38,168 nt of DNA from positions 1-38,168 of the forward strand of contig NZ_RBAH01000047.1 in NCBI RefSeq assembly GCF_003626695.1, given 5' to 3'. The stretch's first letter is position 1, and each line of letters opens with the position of its first letter. Positions 1-7,370 of this stretch are shown piece by piece. Source of the DNA: Paenibacillus ginsengarvi (GTDB taxonomy: Bacteria > Bacillota > Bacilli > Paenibacillales > NBRC-103111). A program made the translations under genes and the position numbers. Below the pieces are notes generated by a model. That model had not been told where the DNA came from, ran no database searches, and worked only from the letters and a program-made list of their open reading frames with translations.

Positions 1-60
1 TTATGCTAAGATGGGAGTAGCTCATGTTGGGTTCTCCTGTGAAAAATGGTGTTGTGGTGA

Positions 61-594
61 CTTCCATTTTACACGAATCCATTCATGGGCTTCTTTGTTT
101 TTAGCTGTCGCACTTCATATTACAATCTGTCAAATGAAATGACCAGTCTCCAAACGAACATAGACTGGGATCTGGCGCCATTGCCCGCTAGCGAAAACAA
201 GCTTCCTTCCAGTCTTGTTCAATTCAACTCCATCTATTCCATCTATTCCGGCACGCTCCAAACGGAGGACTCATGGAAAGTCGTTCAGTTTCTAAATAGC
301 GATGCTATGGCTAAAACAAACACGGCTGCTTTAACGTTTGACGGGAAGTTACCTGTGCGGATGAAATATTTGCCCGATATCAAGGGGAGAAACCTGAAAG
401 CCTTTTATTCCCTAAACACGGAAGAAAGAGTCGTTAGTCCTGTACAGCTTCCACCAGTTTTCCTGCAAGCTTTCCATGACTTGTTAAACAAAGCAATCTC
501 GGATGTGCTGGGCAATCGACAAACGGTGTCGGAGGCGATCCAAGCTATACAGGAGCAAGGTGGTGGGTTATTGCTGCAACACATTGAAAAATGA
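61..594 (+). pseudogene. C-terminal remnant of an ABC sugar-binding protein
   Basis: The frame is open from just after a TGA at 58-60 to a TGA at 592-594, giving about 170 residues that resemble only the C-terminal lobe of an extracellular SBP. Its segment around SIYSIYSG...WKVVQFLNSDAMAK aligns with EIYSIYAN...WEIVKFVNGEEIAK in the next gene, so the two are paralogues. There is no signal peptide and no convincing ribosome site before the ATG at 85. Another frame (39-104, beginning VKNGVVVT) looks like the preceding stretch of the same protein (compare KKGVIYT downstream), which suggests a frameshift near 80-105 and a further stop at 18-20. Most likely this is a decayed duplicate of the following SBP. 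A genuine gene continuing off the left edge is unlikely because of the in-frame stops. Confidence 0.6.
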
Positions 595-614
595 AAGGAG
601 CGGAAGAACCGTTG

Positions 615-1874
615 ATGAGAAACAGCTTTTTACTTGGTCTGATTCTGTTGCTCTCGCTCGGACTCGCGTCCTGCAAGGGCCAATCCGAATCGGAAGCCGA
701 AAAGTTTGCGGGAAACGTGAAAATTGCGGTCATGAACCCGAAAAGCTACTACGAATCCGTAGGCAAAATATTGCCTATTCATTTTCCGAATATTACCTTC
801 GAGGTCCTTCCTCTCGATTTGGCGGATCTCGACCATATCGATAAACAAATTGACGAAGCGAATCCGGACATTGTTGTTACGTGGAGCCCCAGCGTGCTGG
901 CGAGCATGATTGAACAAGGATCGCTAAGGGATTTGAAAGCGCTGATCTCCAAAGACAAGTTCGATGTAGACCATATGCGCAGCTCCGTCGTCCGTTATTT
1001 GGAGAAATTGGGCAACGGAAGCATGTACGGGTTGGCGCCTACCTTTATCGGCTCCGCTATTTATTACAATATCAAGCTGTTTGATCAATATGGGGTTCCA
1101 TACCCGACGGACCAAATGAGCTGGGAGGAGCTTTACCGGTTGACCGCGCGTTTTCCGGTTGAAGAAGGGAAGGATCGCGTATACGGCTTCCGATATTGGG
1201 GAGGAATTAGCAATCAGCTTTCGCTGCAAGCCCGGGCGGAGCATCTTCGGTATTATGATGCTGCGGGAGAGAAGCTGGATTTGAATTCGGAAACATGGCT
1301 GCGGCTGTTTCAAACCGTTGTCGAAACGAATAAAAAAGGAGTGATTTATACCAACCCCAGCGACTTGTTCCTCGAAGGCAAAGCGGCTATGACGTATGGC
1401 GACTCGGGCTACATAACGCTATTGGGCACTAAAGGCGACGCGCTGAAGTGGGGGATCATATCAAGTCCTTCCAATTCGCAAGATCGCAGCATTAACCAAT
1501 CCATCGTTTTAAACGAAATTTATTCGATATATGCGAACGCATCCAACCCGGAGCTGGCATGGGAAATCGTCAAATTTGTCAATGGCGAAGAGATAGCGAA
1601 GGTGCAGTTCCGGTCTTTGCCGACGCGAATCGCTTATAGCAAGGAAAAGGGCAATGTTTCCCTGGAGCCGTTTTACCGATTGGAAATGGATACGTTTGGG
1701 GATGACGAGGATATACGATTAAAAAACATCCCCAAATCGTTTACGAGCGCCTTAAACAAAATCGTCGATCGCGAGGCGGAAGCGGTCATGAAAGGTGAGC
1801 GTTCGGCGAAAGAGGCACTGGAGCGAATCCAAGCTGAAGGCCAAGCTCAACTCAAGTCGGTGAAGCAGGATTAA
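615..1874 (+). CDS. Extracellular solute-binding lipoprotein (ABC sugar uptake)
   Basis: This is a 419-residue SBP of the type that captures sugars or oligosaccharides outside the membrane and hands them to an ABC permease. The N-terminus MRNSFLLGLILLLSLGLASC is a lipoprotein signal with lipobox LASC, so Cys20 would be lipidated. The body has the two-lobe look of the MalE/LplA group, with a WEELYRLTARFP segment and a C-terminal helix-rich region. AAAGGAG at 594-600 serves either TTG 612 or ATG 615. The in-frame ATG at 591 overlaps the previous stop and lies upstream of that ribosome site, so it is less likely. No permease or ATPase genes are adjacent, so the partners must be elsewhere. The upstream remnant shows that an SBP duplication once existed here. 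Confidence 0.85.
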   Translation: MRNSFLLGLILLLSLGLASCKGQSESEAEKFAGNVKIAVMNPKSYYESVGKILPIHFPNITFEVLPLDLADLDHIDKQIDEANPDIVVTWSPSVLASMIEQGSLRDLKALISKDKFDVDHMRSSVVRYLEKLGNGSMYGLAPTFIGSAIYYNIKLFDQYGVPYPTDQMSWEELYRLTARFPVEEGKDRVYGFRYWGGISNQLSLQARAEHLRYYDAAGEKLDLNSETWLRLFQTVVETNKKGVIYTNPSDLFLEGKAAMTYGDSGYITLLGTKGDALKWGIISSPSNSQDRSINQSIVLNEIYSIYANASNPELAWEIVKFVNGEEIAKVQFRSLPTRIAYSKEKGNVSLEPFYRLEMDTFGDDEDIRLKNIPKSFTSALNKIVDREAEAVMKGERSAKEALERIQAEGQAQLKSVKQD

Positions 1875-1890
1875 GGAGCGCACGGAGGCA

Positions 1891-1931
1891 CGCTCTTCCT
1901 AAACGGAAAGCAGTTCCGTAAAGGAAGAGCG
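1891..1931. terminator. Hairpin between convergent genes
   Basis: The 10-bp arms CGCTCTTCCT (1891-1900) and AGGAAGAGCG (1922-1931) are perfectly complementary and enclose a second inverted repeat, ACGGAA/TTCCGT. There is no T-run, so this may be a weak or factor-assisted terminator shared by the SBP and the chemoreceptor gene. Confidence 0.5.
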
Positions 1932-1953
1932 CTCCGGCGAAGGAAAGTGCGAA

Positions 1954-3219
1954 CTACAGCTTGAAGATTTGAATCGTCCGCTGAAGCTGGCCGGCGGTTT
2001 GCATCATCTGCTCGGACTGCCGGACCAGAGCATCAACGACGCCGATCTGCTCGTTCATGCTGGCGGAAACTTCCTCCGTTCCCGCGGCCGATTGCTGCGT
2101 AATGGCGGCGATGCTCTCCATCGTGGCCGAGATCGTCCTCGCGCTGTCCAGCATCTTATCGCTTTCCGCGGCGAACCGGGAAATCGTTTCGGCGATAAAC
2201 TCGATACTCGTTACGATTTGCGCGAAGATCGCTTCCGTCTCCTGGATATGTACCGTCTGCGTGCGCACGATGTCCTGGTTGACGGACATCTGCTCCAGCG
2301 CAAGCCCGATGCCGTGCTCGATGCGGCGTACGAGATCGAACACCTCCTTCGTCGAAGAGGTCGACTGCTCGGCCAGCATGCGCACTTCCTGGGCGACGAC
2401 GGCAAAGCCCTTCCCGTGCTCGCCGGCTCTGGCCGCTTCGATCGAGGCGTTCAGCGACAGCAGGTTCGTCTGCTCGGCTATATCCGATATCGACTTCGTA
2501 ATGCGCGAGATGCCGCCCGCCTGCCGGGCGAGCAGGTCGATCGTTTCGGAGACGGTTTTGGTCGCCTCCACGTTCCGCTTCATTCCGTCGTTCTGGCTGA
2601 CTACCGCTTGCTGCCCTTGCTGCACGAAATGGATCATCGACTCCGACATCTCGTTCATTTCCTTGGCCGATTTCGCATAAGAGGCGACCATCTGCTCGAT
2701 GACTTTCATTTCCGCGGACATATCCGCAATTTCTTCCGTAATTTTTACCGAGCCGGCCGCAAGCTCGCCCGACGATAACGTAACCTGATTCATGACGTCC
2801 TTCAGAAGTCGATTTTTGTCGCCTCCTTCGCGGGTCGTATCGACGACGGTGCGGGTGATGGCGGTCGTTTCGTTTAAAATGCCGCGCAGTTTGTCGATCA
2901 TCTGATTGAATGTTTTGCCGAGCTCGCCAAGCGCGTCGTTCGATTCGATCTGGACCTTCATGGAAAAGTCGCCTTTGGCGATGTTAAGGGCGATGCGGGA
3001 CATGCTCTCGATCGGACTTGTAAGCGCTCTCTCAAGCCACCCGACAAAAGGGATGCTGACACCGTAGAGAACTAGCACGGCAAGAAGGGAAGCTCCGAAG
3101 GAGACGCCCGAAAAAAGGGAAAGCAGGATCGTAAGCAAGGAGAAAGCCGCGACGATCGTATAACACCCGAACTGCAGTTTTCGTTTAAATGACAGCGCAT
3201 CGAACCAGTTCATCATCAT
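1954..3219 (-). CDS. Methyl-accepting chemotaxis protein lacking a periplasmic sensor
   Basis: A 421-residue chemoreceptor that would signal to CheA/CheW. Two hydrophobic segments (about residues 17-37 and 41-60) are separated by only a few residues, so there is no extracellular ligand-binding domain. A HAMP domain follows (about 62-115), then a long signalling coiled coil with the conserved hairpin tip around residues 248-285 (AEQTNLLSLNASIEAARAGE, then GKGFAVVAQEVR). The start is the first of three consecutive ATGs, with GGGGG about 5 nt upstream. On the minus strand a TATAAT lies about 45 nt upstream. No other chemotaxis genes are next to it. Such short receptors may sense membrane state, an internal signal or a partner protein. 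The family assignment is firm; the stimulus is unknown. Confidence 0.93.
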   Translation of the reverse strand: MMMNWFDALSFKRKLQFGCYTIVAAFSLLTILLSLFSGVSFGASLLAVLVLYGVSIPFVGWLERALTSPIESMSRIALNIAKGDFSMKVQIESNDALGELGKTFNQMIDKLRGILNETTAITRTVVDTTREGGDKNRLLKDVMNQVTLSSGELAAGSVKITEEIADMSAEMKVIEQMVASYAKSAKEMNEMSESMIHFVQQGQQAVVSQNDGMKRNVEATKTVSETIDLLARQAGGISRITKSISDIAEQTNLLSLNASIEAARAGEHGKGFAVVAQEVRMLAEQSTSSTKEVFDLVRRIEHGIGLALEQMSVNQDIVRTQTVHIQETEAIFAQIVTSIEFIAETISRFAAESDKMLDSARTISATMESIAAITQQSAAGTEEVSASMNEQIGVVDALVRQSEQMMQTAGQLQRTIQIFKL

Positions 3220-3315
3220 AAAGCCCCCGCTCTTCCATAATTTGTGCTTTTTCGATTATATCATGTCGAATCTTATCGGTCTATCGTCTTATGAAACAAA
3301 TGGGGCTATCGGCCC

Positions 3316-3344
3316 TTGGACGTTTGTTCGACAATGTCTATAAT
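3316..3344 (+). promoter_or_regulatory. Sigma-A-type promoter for the YvyF-like gene
   Basis: TTGGAC (3316-3321), a 17-nt spacer and a perfect TATAAT (3339-3344). Transcription would begin near 3351, leaving a leader of about 115-120 nt. The leader contains no structure I recognise. Confidence 0.55.
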
Positions 3345-3471
3345 TACCCCCATAAACCGACGCATTGGCTCGAACAGTTGTAGCATGAGGATTTGCGCGA
3401 AGATCCCGGCGAGGACCGCTTCTTATTTTTGAGGGTAACTTCCAAGATGCGACAAGGAAAGAGGGATGAAT

Positions 3472-3696
3472 ATGGCGCTCGACAACTGCAAGCATTGCGG
3501 CAATCTGTACCTGCGGCAAAAGTCGCCCTACTGCACCGAATGTCAGGACGTGCATGACCGCTATTATTTGACCGTGCGCGAATATTTGAAAACGAATCCG
3601 CGGAGCACGATGCTCGATGTTCATGAGAACACCGGCATTCCGATTTCGAAGCTGCTGGAAATTCGCGGCGAAGCCTATGTTCCGTTCGGATCGTGA
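3472..3696 (+). CDS. Small zinc-ribbon protein, YvyF/TIGR03826-like
   Basis: About 74 residues beginning MALDNCKHCGNLYLR. Two Cys pairs, CKHC and CTEC, form a likely zinc ribbon in the first 30 residues. A C-terminal helix-turn-helix-like stretch follows (NPRSTMLDVHENTGIPISKLLEIR). This arrangement resembles Bacillus YvyF (TIGR03826), encoded beside flagellar genes flgM/flgN, but the protein here is shorter and stands alone. ATG 3466 is an alternative start two codons upstream; GGAAAGAGGG (3456-3465) abuts 3466 and sits 6 nt before 3472, and MALxNC matches the usual N-terminus of the family. A role in motility regulation is possible, given the neighbouring chemoreceptor, but is inferred only from similarity. 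Confidence 0.7.
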   Translation: MALDNCKHCGNLYLRQKSPYCTECQDVHDRYYLTVREYLKTNPRSTMLDVHENTGIPISKLLEIRGEAYVPFGS

Positions 3697-4147
3697 TAGC
3701 CTTATTCACGCTTGCCGATTCCCCCCGAAAGTGACGTGACGCTTGTGGCTTAATCCGTCGGAGCAGCTAGTCTGCTCTCGCAATAATAGCTACCCCTTAC
3801 CCCTAATCACGAATGCGCTTCTCGACTGTCATCGGTCAAAGCTATTATTAGAACTTTCGGGGGAGCACCCAGCTTCGAATCCCAGACTCCACTTTGTGGG
3901 GTTATTTGCCGTTTGCTCGGGTAAATGGCCAGAAGACGAGAAGCGCCAAAACCCGGGCGGACAATCGACACGATTCCGGGGGATTGGAGAGGATTGGCGA
4001 AAAACCGCGTTTTTAGGCCTAATTGACCAAAAATGCGGATAAAATTGTAAATTTATGTTGAAAGATGCGAGAATTATCAGTATAATGTGACTTAAGCACC
4101 ATGACATTTACCCCATAATTGTAAAATATTCGATAAGGAGGGAATTC
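3697..4147. other. 450-bp intergenic region with hairpins and one promoter
   Basis: I see no credible gene here. The open frame at 3743-4042 lacks a ribosome site and has no protein-like pattern. Two inverted repeats are visible: GAGCAG/CTGCTC around 3760-3776, and a perfect 10-bp pair AATAATAGCT (3782-3791) / AGCTATTATT (3840-3849). They do not match a riboswitch class I know. The right-hand 90 bases turn AT-rich and hold the promoter listed next. Confidence 0.5.
4058..4086 (+). promoter_or_regulatory. Sigma-A promoter upstream of the 4148 gene
   Basis: TTGAAA at 4058-4063, a 17-nt spacer and TATAAT at 4081-4086. It lies about 60 nt upstream of the next start codon and is one of the cleanest housekeeping promoters in the window. 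Confidence 0.75.
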
Positions 4148-4519
4148 ATGTATTTTGATCAGCTGTCTTTAGCCAGACAGTTGGACATCGTATTTAAGGA
4201 ACTACATCCAGAGCTGTCCGAGCTGTCTTCCGGAACGATATTCGTTCAGATCCGAAACAACGTGATTGGGAAATTCGGAGTACGTCATTTGCCGCTTGAG
4301 GGAACGGACGGAAAGTTCGAGCCGAAGGGAGCGGGGCTTTCGAATATTCAGCAGCGATCCTTTCTGAAGATGGCTCTTGATGCGCTGAAGTACAAGACGA
4401 ACTGGACGCATGGCGAGATCGATCTGGATTTCACTTTGCGCCAAAACAAGCTTTATACAAGCGTTCAATTTGAATCCAACTACAATATGTCGAATTTGCT
4501 TATGCGGAAGACGAACTAA
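4148..4519 (+). CDS. Conserved hypothetical protein (123 aa)
   Basis: Starts MYFDQLSLARQLD behind a strong GGAGGG (4137-4142). The protein is soluble, has no signal peptide or membrane segment, and contains no Cys or His motif that would suggest a metal site. The middle (SNIQQRSFLKMALDALKYKTNWTHGEIDLDFTLR) predicts helices followed by beta strands. I do not recognise the family. It is a single-gene unit: its own sigma-A promoter precedes it and a strong terminator follows 25 nt after the stop. The good ribosome site and normal codon use support a real expressed gene. Confidence 0.75.
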   Translation: MYFDQLSLARQLDIVFKELHPELSELSSGTIFVQIRNNVIGKFGVRHLPLEGTDGKFEPKGAGLSNIQQRSFLKMALDALKYKTNWTHGEIDLDFTLRQNKLYTSVQFESNYNMSNLLMRKTN

Positions 4520-4544
4520 TTTTATTTATCCTTTATTGTACTCC

Positions 4545-4578
4545 AAAAAGCTTGGCGCCCCTTGCGCCAAGCTTTTTT
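4545..4578. terminator. Bidirectional intrinsic terminator
   Basis: AAGCTTGGCGC and GCGCCAAGCTT form an 11-bp perfect stem with a short loop. An A-run precedes it and a T-run follows it, so it can stop transcription from both the 4148 gene and the convergent regulator gene ending at 4637. Confidence 0.9.
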
Positions 4579-4636
4579 GGCATGTGCGGGCGGAATTCGC
4601 CTTCAGCCTGCCCGGTCGCCCGCCGCACCCGGTATA

Positions 4637-6079
4637 CTACCGGCCGCCGGTCGAAGGGGAGCCGGACAGCGCGCTTGGATCGGAGGGAAACGGGAGTGCC
4701 GATGCTTGCCTGCACAGCTCCTCCTCGTCGATCAGTCCGGAGCAATATTTTTTCAGCAGCTGCCGGAAGGCGCTGAACGAGGAGGTCGTCAAGCCCAATT
4801 CGCGATGAAGCCGGTAGGAGGCCATAATTTCGCGGAACAAGGAGTACCGGGACGGGCGGTTCATGCCGTCCTCGCCGTATCCGGGCAGCTCGGCCGTTTC
4901 CTTGTGGGCGGGAAGGCTGAGCGTCCGCTCCCGGATCAGCTTCTGCGCTCTTGGAGAGGCGAAGTAATCGGCGAGCTGTCTGGCGGCCTCCGGATGCCTT
5001 GACTTGGCGGATACGGCAGCCCCGATAACGTTCATCAGCGATCTAGGCTCGTACAAATACGGAAGCGGCGATATGTCGTAGTCGAGATCGGTATTTTTGA
5101 AATCGTTTATGGTCATATAGTTGGTCATGATCATCGATACTTTGCCTTGCATGAAAAGCTCGTTTACATCGTCGCTGTTCTCGGACAAGTAGTTCGGGAA
5201 TATATCGCGGTTCGCTATGAGGCTTCGGCATAACCGGACGCTGTCCAGCAGCCGGCTTCCGGCGAGCCGGAGCCTCCCGTCCGGCTCCGGACGGAAACGT
5301 TCGCCGCTCTGCAGCAAAAACGCCGGCCAGCGATTGTCCGAGAGCAAATAAAAGTAAAGCCCATGGCGGATGCCCGGCTTCGTAAGCTGGGCCGCATGCC
5401 GGACGGCGTCCTCCCATGTCCAGCTGCCGTCGGGTTCGGGCACCCCGCTTTCGCGGAAATGGGCGCGGTTATAGGCCAAAATAATCGGGGAGAACACAAG
5501 GGGTCTGGCATGAAGCTCCCCTTCGCACTCGAAAGCGGCCTGAGCGAACCGGTATAAACCCGGATCGGGAGGGAGCCTGTCCAGCCGCAGCCGTTCCCCG
5601 CTGTCGACGATGTTCTGGAAATCTTGATTATTCAGTGTAAACACATCAACCAAACCGTTATCCATATATTCGGTAGCGGTTGCTATATAGCTCGAGACGG
5701 ACTTGATCTCGAGCGTTTTGACGCGCACGTAAGGATGCAGAGACTGGAAATCGTCCAGCAGCGCCGAGAGGGCGATATCCCGCTCGATCGAATGCGTGTA
5801 GCCGAGTGTGATCGTAGCCCCGCCAGGGACGTGATCAGTGACGCGGCTGCCAACGCGATCGATTTTCACAATAAGCCCTTCCGCCACTAACGACTCGAGT
5901 CCTTTGCGCACCGATTTGTTGCTCAGCTCGAATTGCTCGGTTAAGGATTTCTCCGCAGGCAAAAAATCGCCGGGGCCGTACACGCCGCTCCAGATGTCGG
6001 AACGAATCCGGTCGATCATCCGCTGAAGTCGGGTGTCGAACGTTTTGCGGCTTGGTTTGTCGGGGGAAGTGTCTTTCAT
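4637..6079 (-). CDS. GntR-type regulator fused to a solute-binding-protein domain
   Basis: A 480-residue protein. Residues about 12-82 form a GntR winged helix (DIWSGVYGPGDFLPAEKSLT...NKSVRKGLESLVAEGLI). From about residue 88 to 460 it reads as a complete ABC-type sugar-binding protein (TLGYTHSIERDIALSALLDDF, EPDGSWTWEDAVRHA, VNELFMQGKVSMIMTNY). There is no signal peptide, so the binding lobe must act in the cytoplasm as a ligand sensor. GGAAAGG (minus strand, 6089-6095) sits 9 nt before ATG 6079. The upstream in-frame TTG at 6088 touches that ribosome site and is rejected. The gene is divergent from the oxidoreductase/enolase operon at 6354, its probable target, and repeated TGTACA/TATACATC motifs lie between them. 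The architecture is seen directly; the ligand is unknown. Confidence 0.9.
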   Translation of the reverse strand: MKDTSPDKPSRKTFDTRLQRMIDRIRSDIWSGVYGPGDFLPAEKSLTEQFELSNKSVRKGLESLVAEGLIVKIDRVGSRVTDHVPGGATITLGYTHSIERDIALSALLDDFQSLHPYVRVKTLEIKSVSSYIATATEYMDNGLVDVFTLNNQDFQNIVDSGERLRLDRLPPDPGLYRFAQAAFECEGELHARPLVFSPIILAYNRAHFRESGVPEPDGSWTWEDAVRHAAQLTKPGIRHGLYFYLLSDNRWPAFLLQSGERFRPEPDGRLRLAGSRLLDSVRLCRSLIANRDIFPNYLSENSDDVNELFMQGKVSMIMTNYMTINDFKNTDLDYDISPLPYLYEPRSLMNVIGAAVSAKSRHPEAARQLADYFASPRAQKLIRERTLSLPAHKETAELPGYGEDGMNRPSRYSLFREIMASYRLHRELGLTTSSFSAFRQLLKKYCSGLIDEEELCRQASALPFPSDPSALSGSPSTGGR

Positions 6080-6140
6080 GATGTACAACCTTTCCGAATC
6101 GTTCTATTGTTGTTCTCATCATAACGGATTCCAAACTATT

Positions 6141-6161
6141 TGTACAGCAATGTGATGTACA
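6141..6161. promoter_or_regulatory. Paired TGTACA elements, candidate GntR operator
   Basis: TGTACA occurs at 6141-6146 and 6156-6161, 15 nt apart, upstream of the regulator gene on its promoter side. The TNTACA core is typical of many GntR-family operators. Further related copies occur across the divergent region, including GTACA at the regulator start codon. Binding is inferred. Confidence 0.45.
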
Positions 6162-6203
6162 GGTGGGGGGAGGCACAGCTTAAAAAGACTCCAAAAAAAC
6201 GTA

Positions 6204-6266
6204 TTGACAGCAAATTGAAACCGTATGTATGATAATAGCGAAGTTATACATCAAGATATACATCAG
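6204..6266 (+). promoter_or_regulatory. Operon promoter with tandem TATACATCA operator repeats
   Basis: TTGACA (6204-6209), an 18-nt spacer and TATGAT (6228-6233) form a good sigma-A promoter, with transcription starting near 6240. Immediately downstream, TATACATCA is repeated exactly at 6245-6253 and 6257-6265, a 12-nt period. A repressor bound there would block elongation or promoter clearance, which fits negative control by the divergent GntR-SBP protein. Confidence 0.6.
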
Positions 6267-6353
6267 TTATAATAATGATGCACATTATTCGCGAATATGT
6301 ACAGCAGAACGTAAGCAGGCGCGAAGCGTCGAGACGAAAGGAAGCGACTACGG

Positions 6354-7370
6354 ATGAAAACGATTCAAGTAGGCATTATCGGCTGCGGCAATCTTGGAAA
6401 AACACACGCCGATTGTATCGCCCAAATCGAAGGAATGGAAATCAGAGCGTACTGCGACGTGTTCGAGCAGAATGCCCAAAAGCTGCTGGCGCAGTACGGC
6501 GGCGACTATGCGACGACGGATGTGGATCGGTTTTTCAGCGACCCGTTGATCGATGCCATTTATGTGACGACCCAGCACGATACGCATGCGGAGTATTCCA
6601 TCCGCGCTCTGGAGGCCGGCAAACACGTGCTCGTGGAAAAACCGCTGGCGATGACGACCGAGGACTGCCTCCGGATCGGCGATGCGGTTGTCCGCAGCGG
6701 CAAAAAGCTGTTTACGGCGTTCAAAATGCGGTATTACGAGCTGCTGTGGAAAGCGAAGGAGCTCATCCCGCAGCCGGTTATGGTCACCATGCAAATGGTG
6801 GATAACCGCTGGGGCGATACGATTTGGGCAAACGACCCGGTTAAAGGCGGCGGCAATGTGCTCAGCCAAGGCTGCCATTCCGCCGATATTTTGCGCTTTG
6901 TCGCCGGTGGAGACCCGGTAGAGGTGTATGCGGCCGGAAGCAACTATTATCAGCCGAGCGGCGTCGTTGACAATATGGTCGCCGTATTCCGCTTCGACAA
7001 CGGGGCTGCCGGCAATCTGGTCCAAGGCGATGCCGGATGCCCGCCGCTGACGAGCAAATTTTTCATGCAGCTGTTCGCCGAAAATAAATCGATTACGATC
7101 AGCGATCGGCTGACGACGCTGACATACAAGGAAGCCGGCAAGGAAACGCAAGTATTCCACGGCACGGAATCCGGATTTTTGGAAGAAAACAAAGCGTTTC
7201 TGCGCTGCTTGCAGGAGGATACGCCTGCGCCGATCGACCATATCGACGGGCTGTACGCCACGCTCATGGTGCTGCAAGCGTTTGAATCGCTGCGCAGCGG
7301 CAAGCCGGAGCCGATCAAAGCTGTCGTAGAGCAGGCCGTTTCCGCCGGGAACGGGAAGGTGCAGGCATGA
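6354..7370 (+). CDS. Gfo/Idh/MocA-family NAD(P)-dependent oxidoreductase (first)
   Basis: A 338-residue cytoplasmic sugar or sugar-acid dehydrogenase. The Rossmann motif GCGNLG is at residues 10-15, the family motif EKP at 95-97 (Lys97 probably catalytic), and the C-terminal domain has GGGNVLSQGCHSADIL, with the catalytic His near 175. The length is normal for the family. GAAAGGAAG lies about 10 nt before the ATG. It is the first gene of a tightly packed operon; its stop overlaps the next start in ATGA. The substrate cannot be read from the sequence. Families of this type oxidise or reduce a hydroxyl on inositols, hexoses, or glycosides (often at C3). Confidence 0.93.
   Translation: MKTIQVGIIGCGNLGKTHADCIAQIEGMEIRAYCDVFEQNAQKLLAQYGGDYATTDVDRFFSDPLIDAIYVTTQHDTHAEYSIRALEAGKHVLVEKPLAMTTEDCLRIGDAVVRSGKKLFTAFKMRYYELLWKAKELIPQPVMVTMQMVDNRWGDTIWANDPVKGGGNVLSQGCHSADILRFVAGGDPVEVYAAGSNYYQPSGVVDNMVAVFRFDNGAAGNLVQGDAGCPPLTSKFFMQLFAENKSITISDRLTTLTYKEAGKETQVFHGTESGFLEENKAFLRCLQEDTPAPIDHIDGLYATLMVLQAFESLRSGKPEPIKAVVEQAVSAGNGKVQA

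Noticed and set aside
1969..2778. Long plus-strand frame opposite the chemoreceptor
   Set aside because: Its composition (Arg/Leu/Asp-rich) is that of an antisense shadow of a GC-rich gene; the minus strand encodes a complete chemoreceptor.
3266..3300. Sigma-D (motility) promoter for the chemoreceptor
   Set aside because: A CCGATAA element is present on the minus strand, but no TAAA lies 15 nt upstream; the TATAAT nearer the gene is more credible.
3760..3850. Riboswitch before the 4148 gene
   Set aside because: Two inverted repeats are present but match no class I know, and the sigma-A promoter lies downstream of them, so they would not be in the transcript.
3743..4042. Open frame in the 3697-4147 gap
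   Set aside because: No ribosome site, no protein-like pattern, and it overlaps hairpins and a promoter region.
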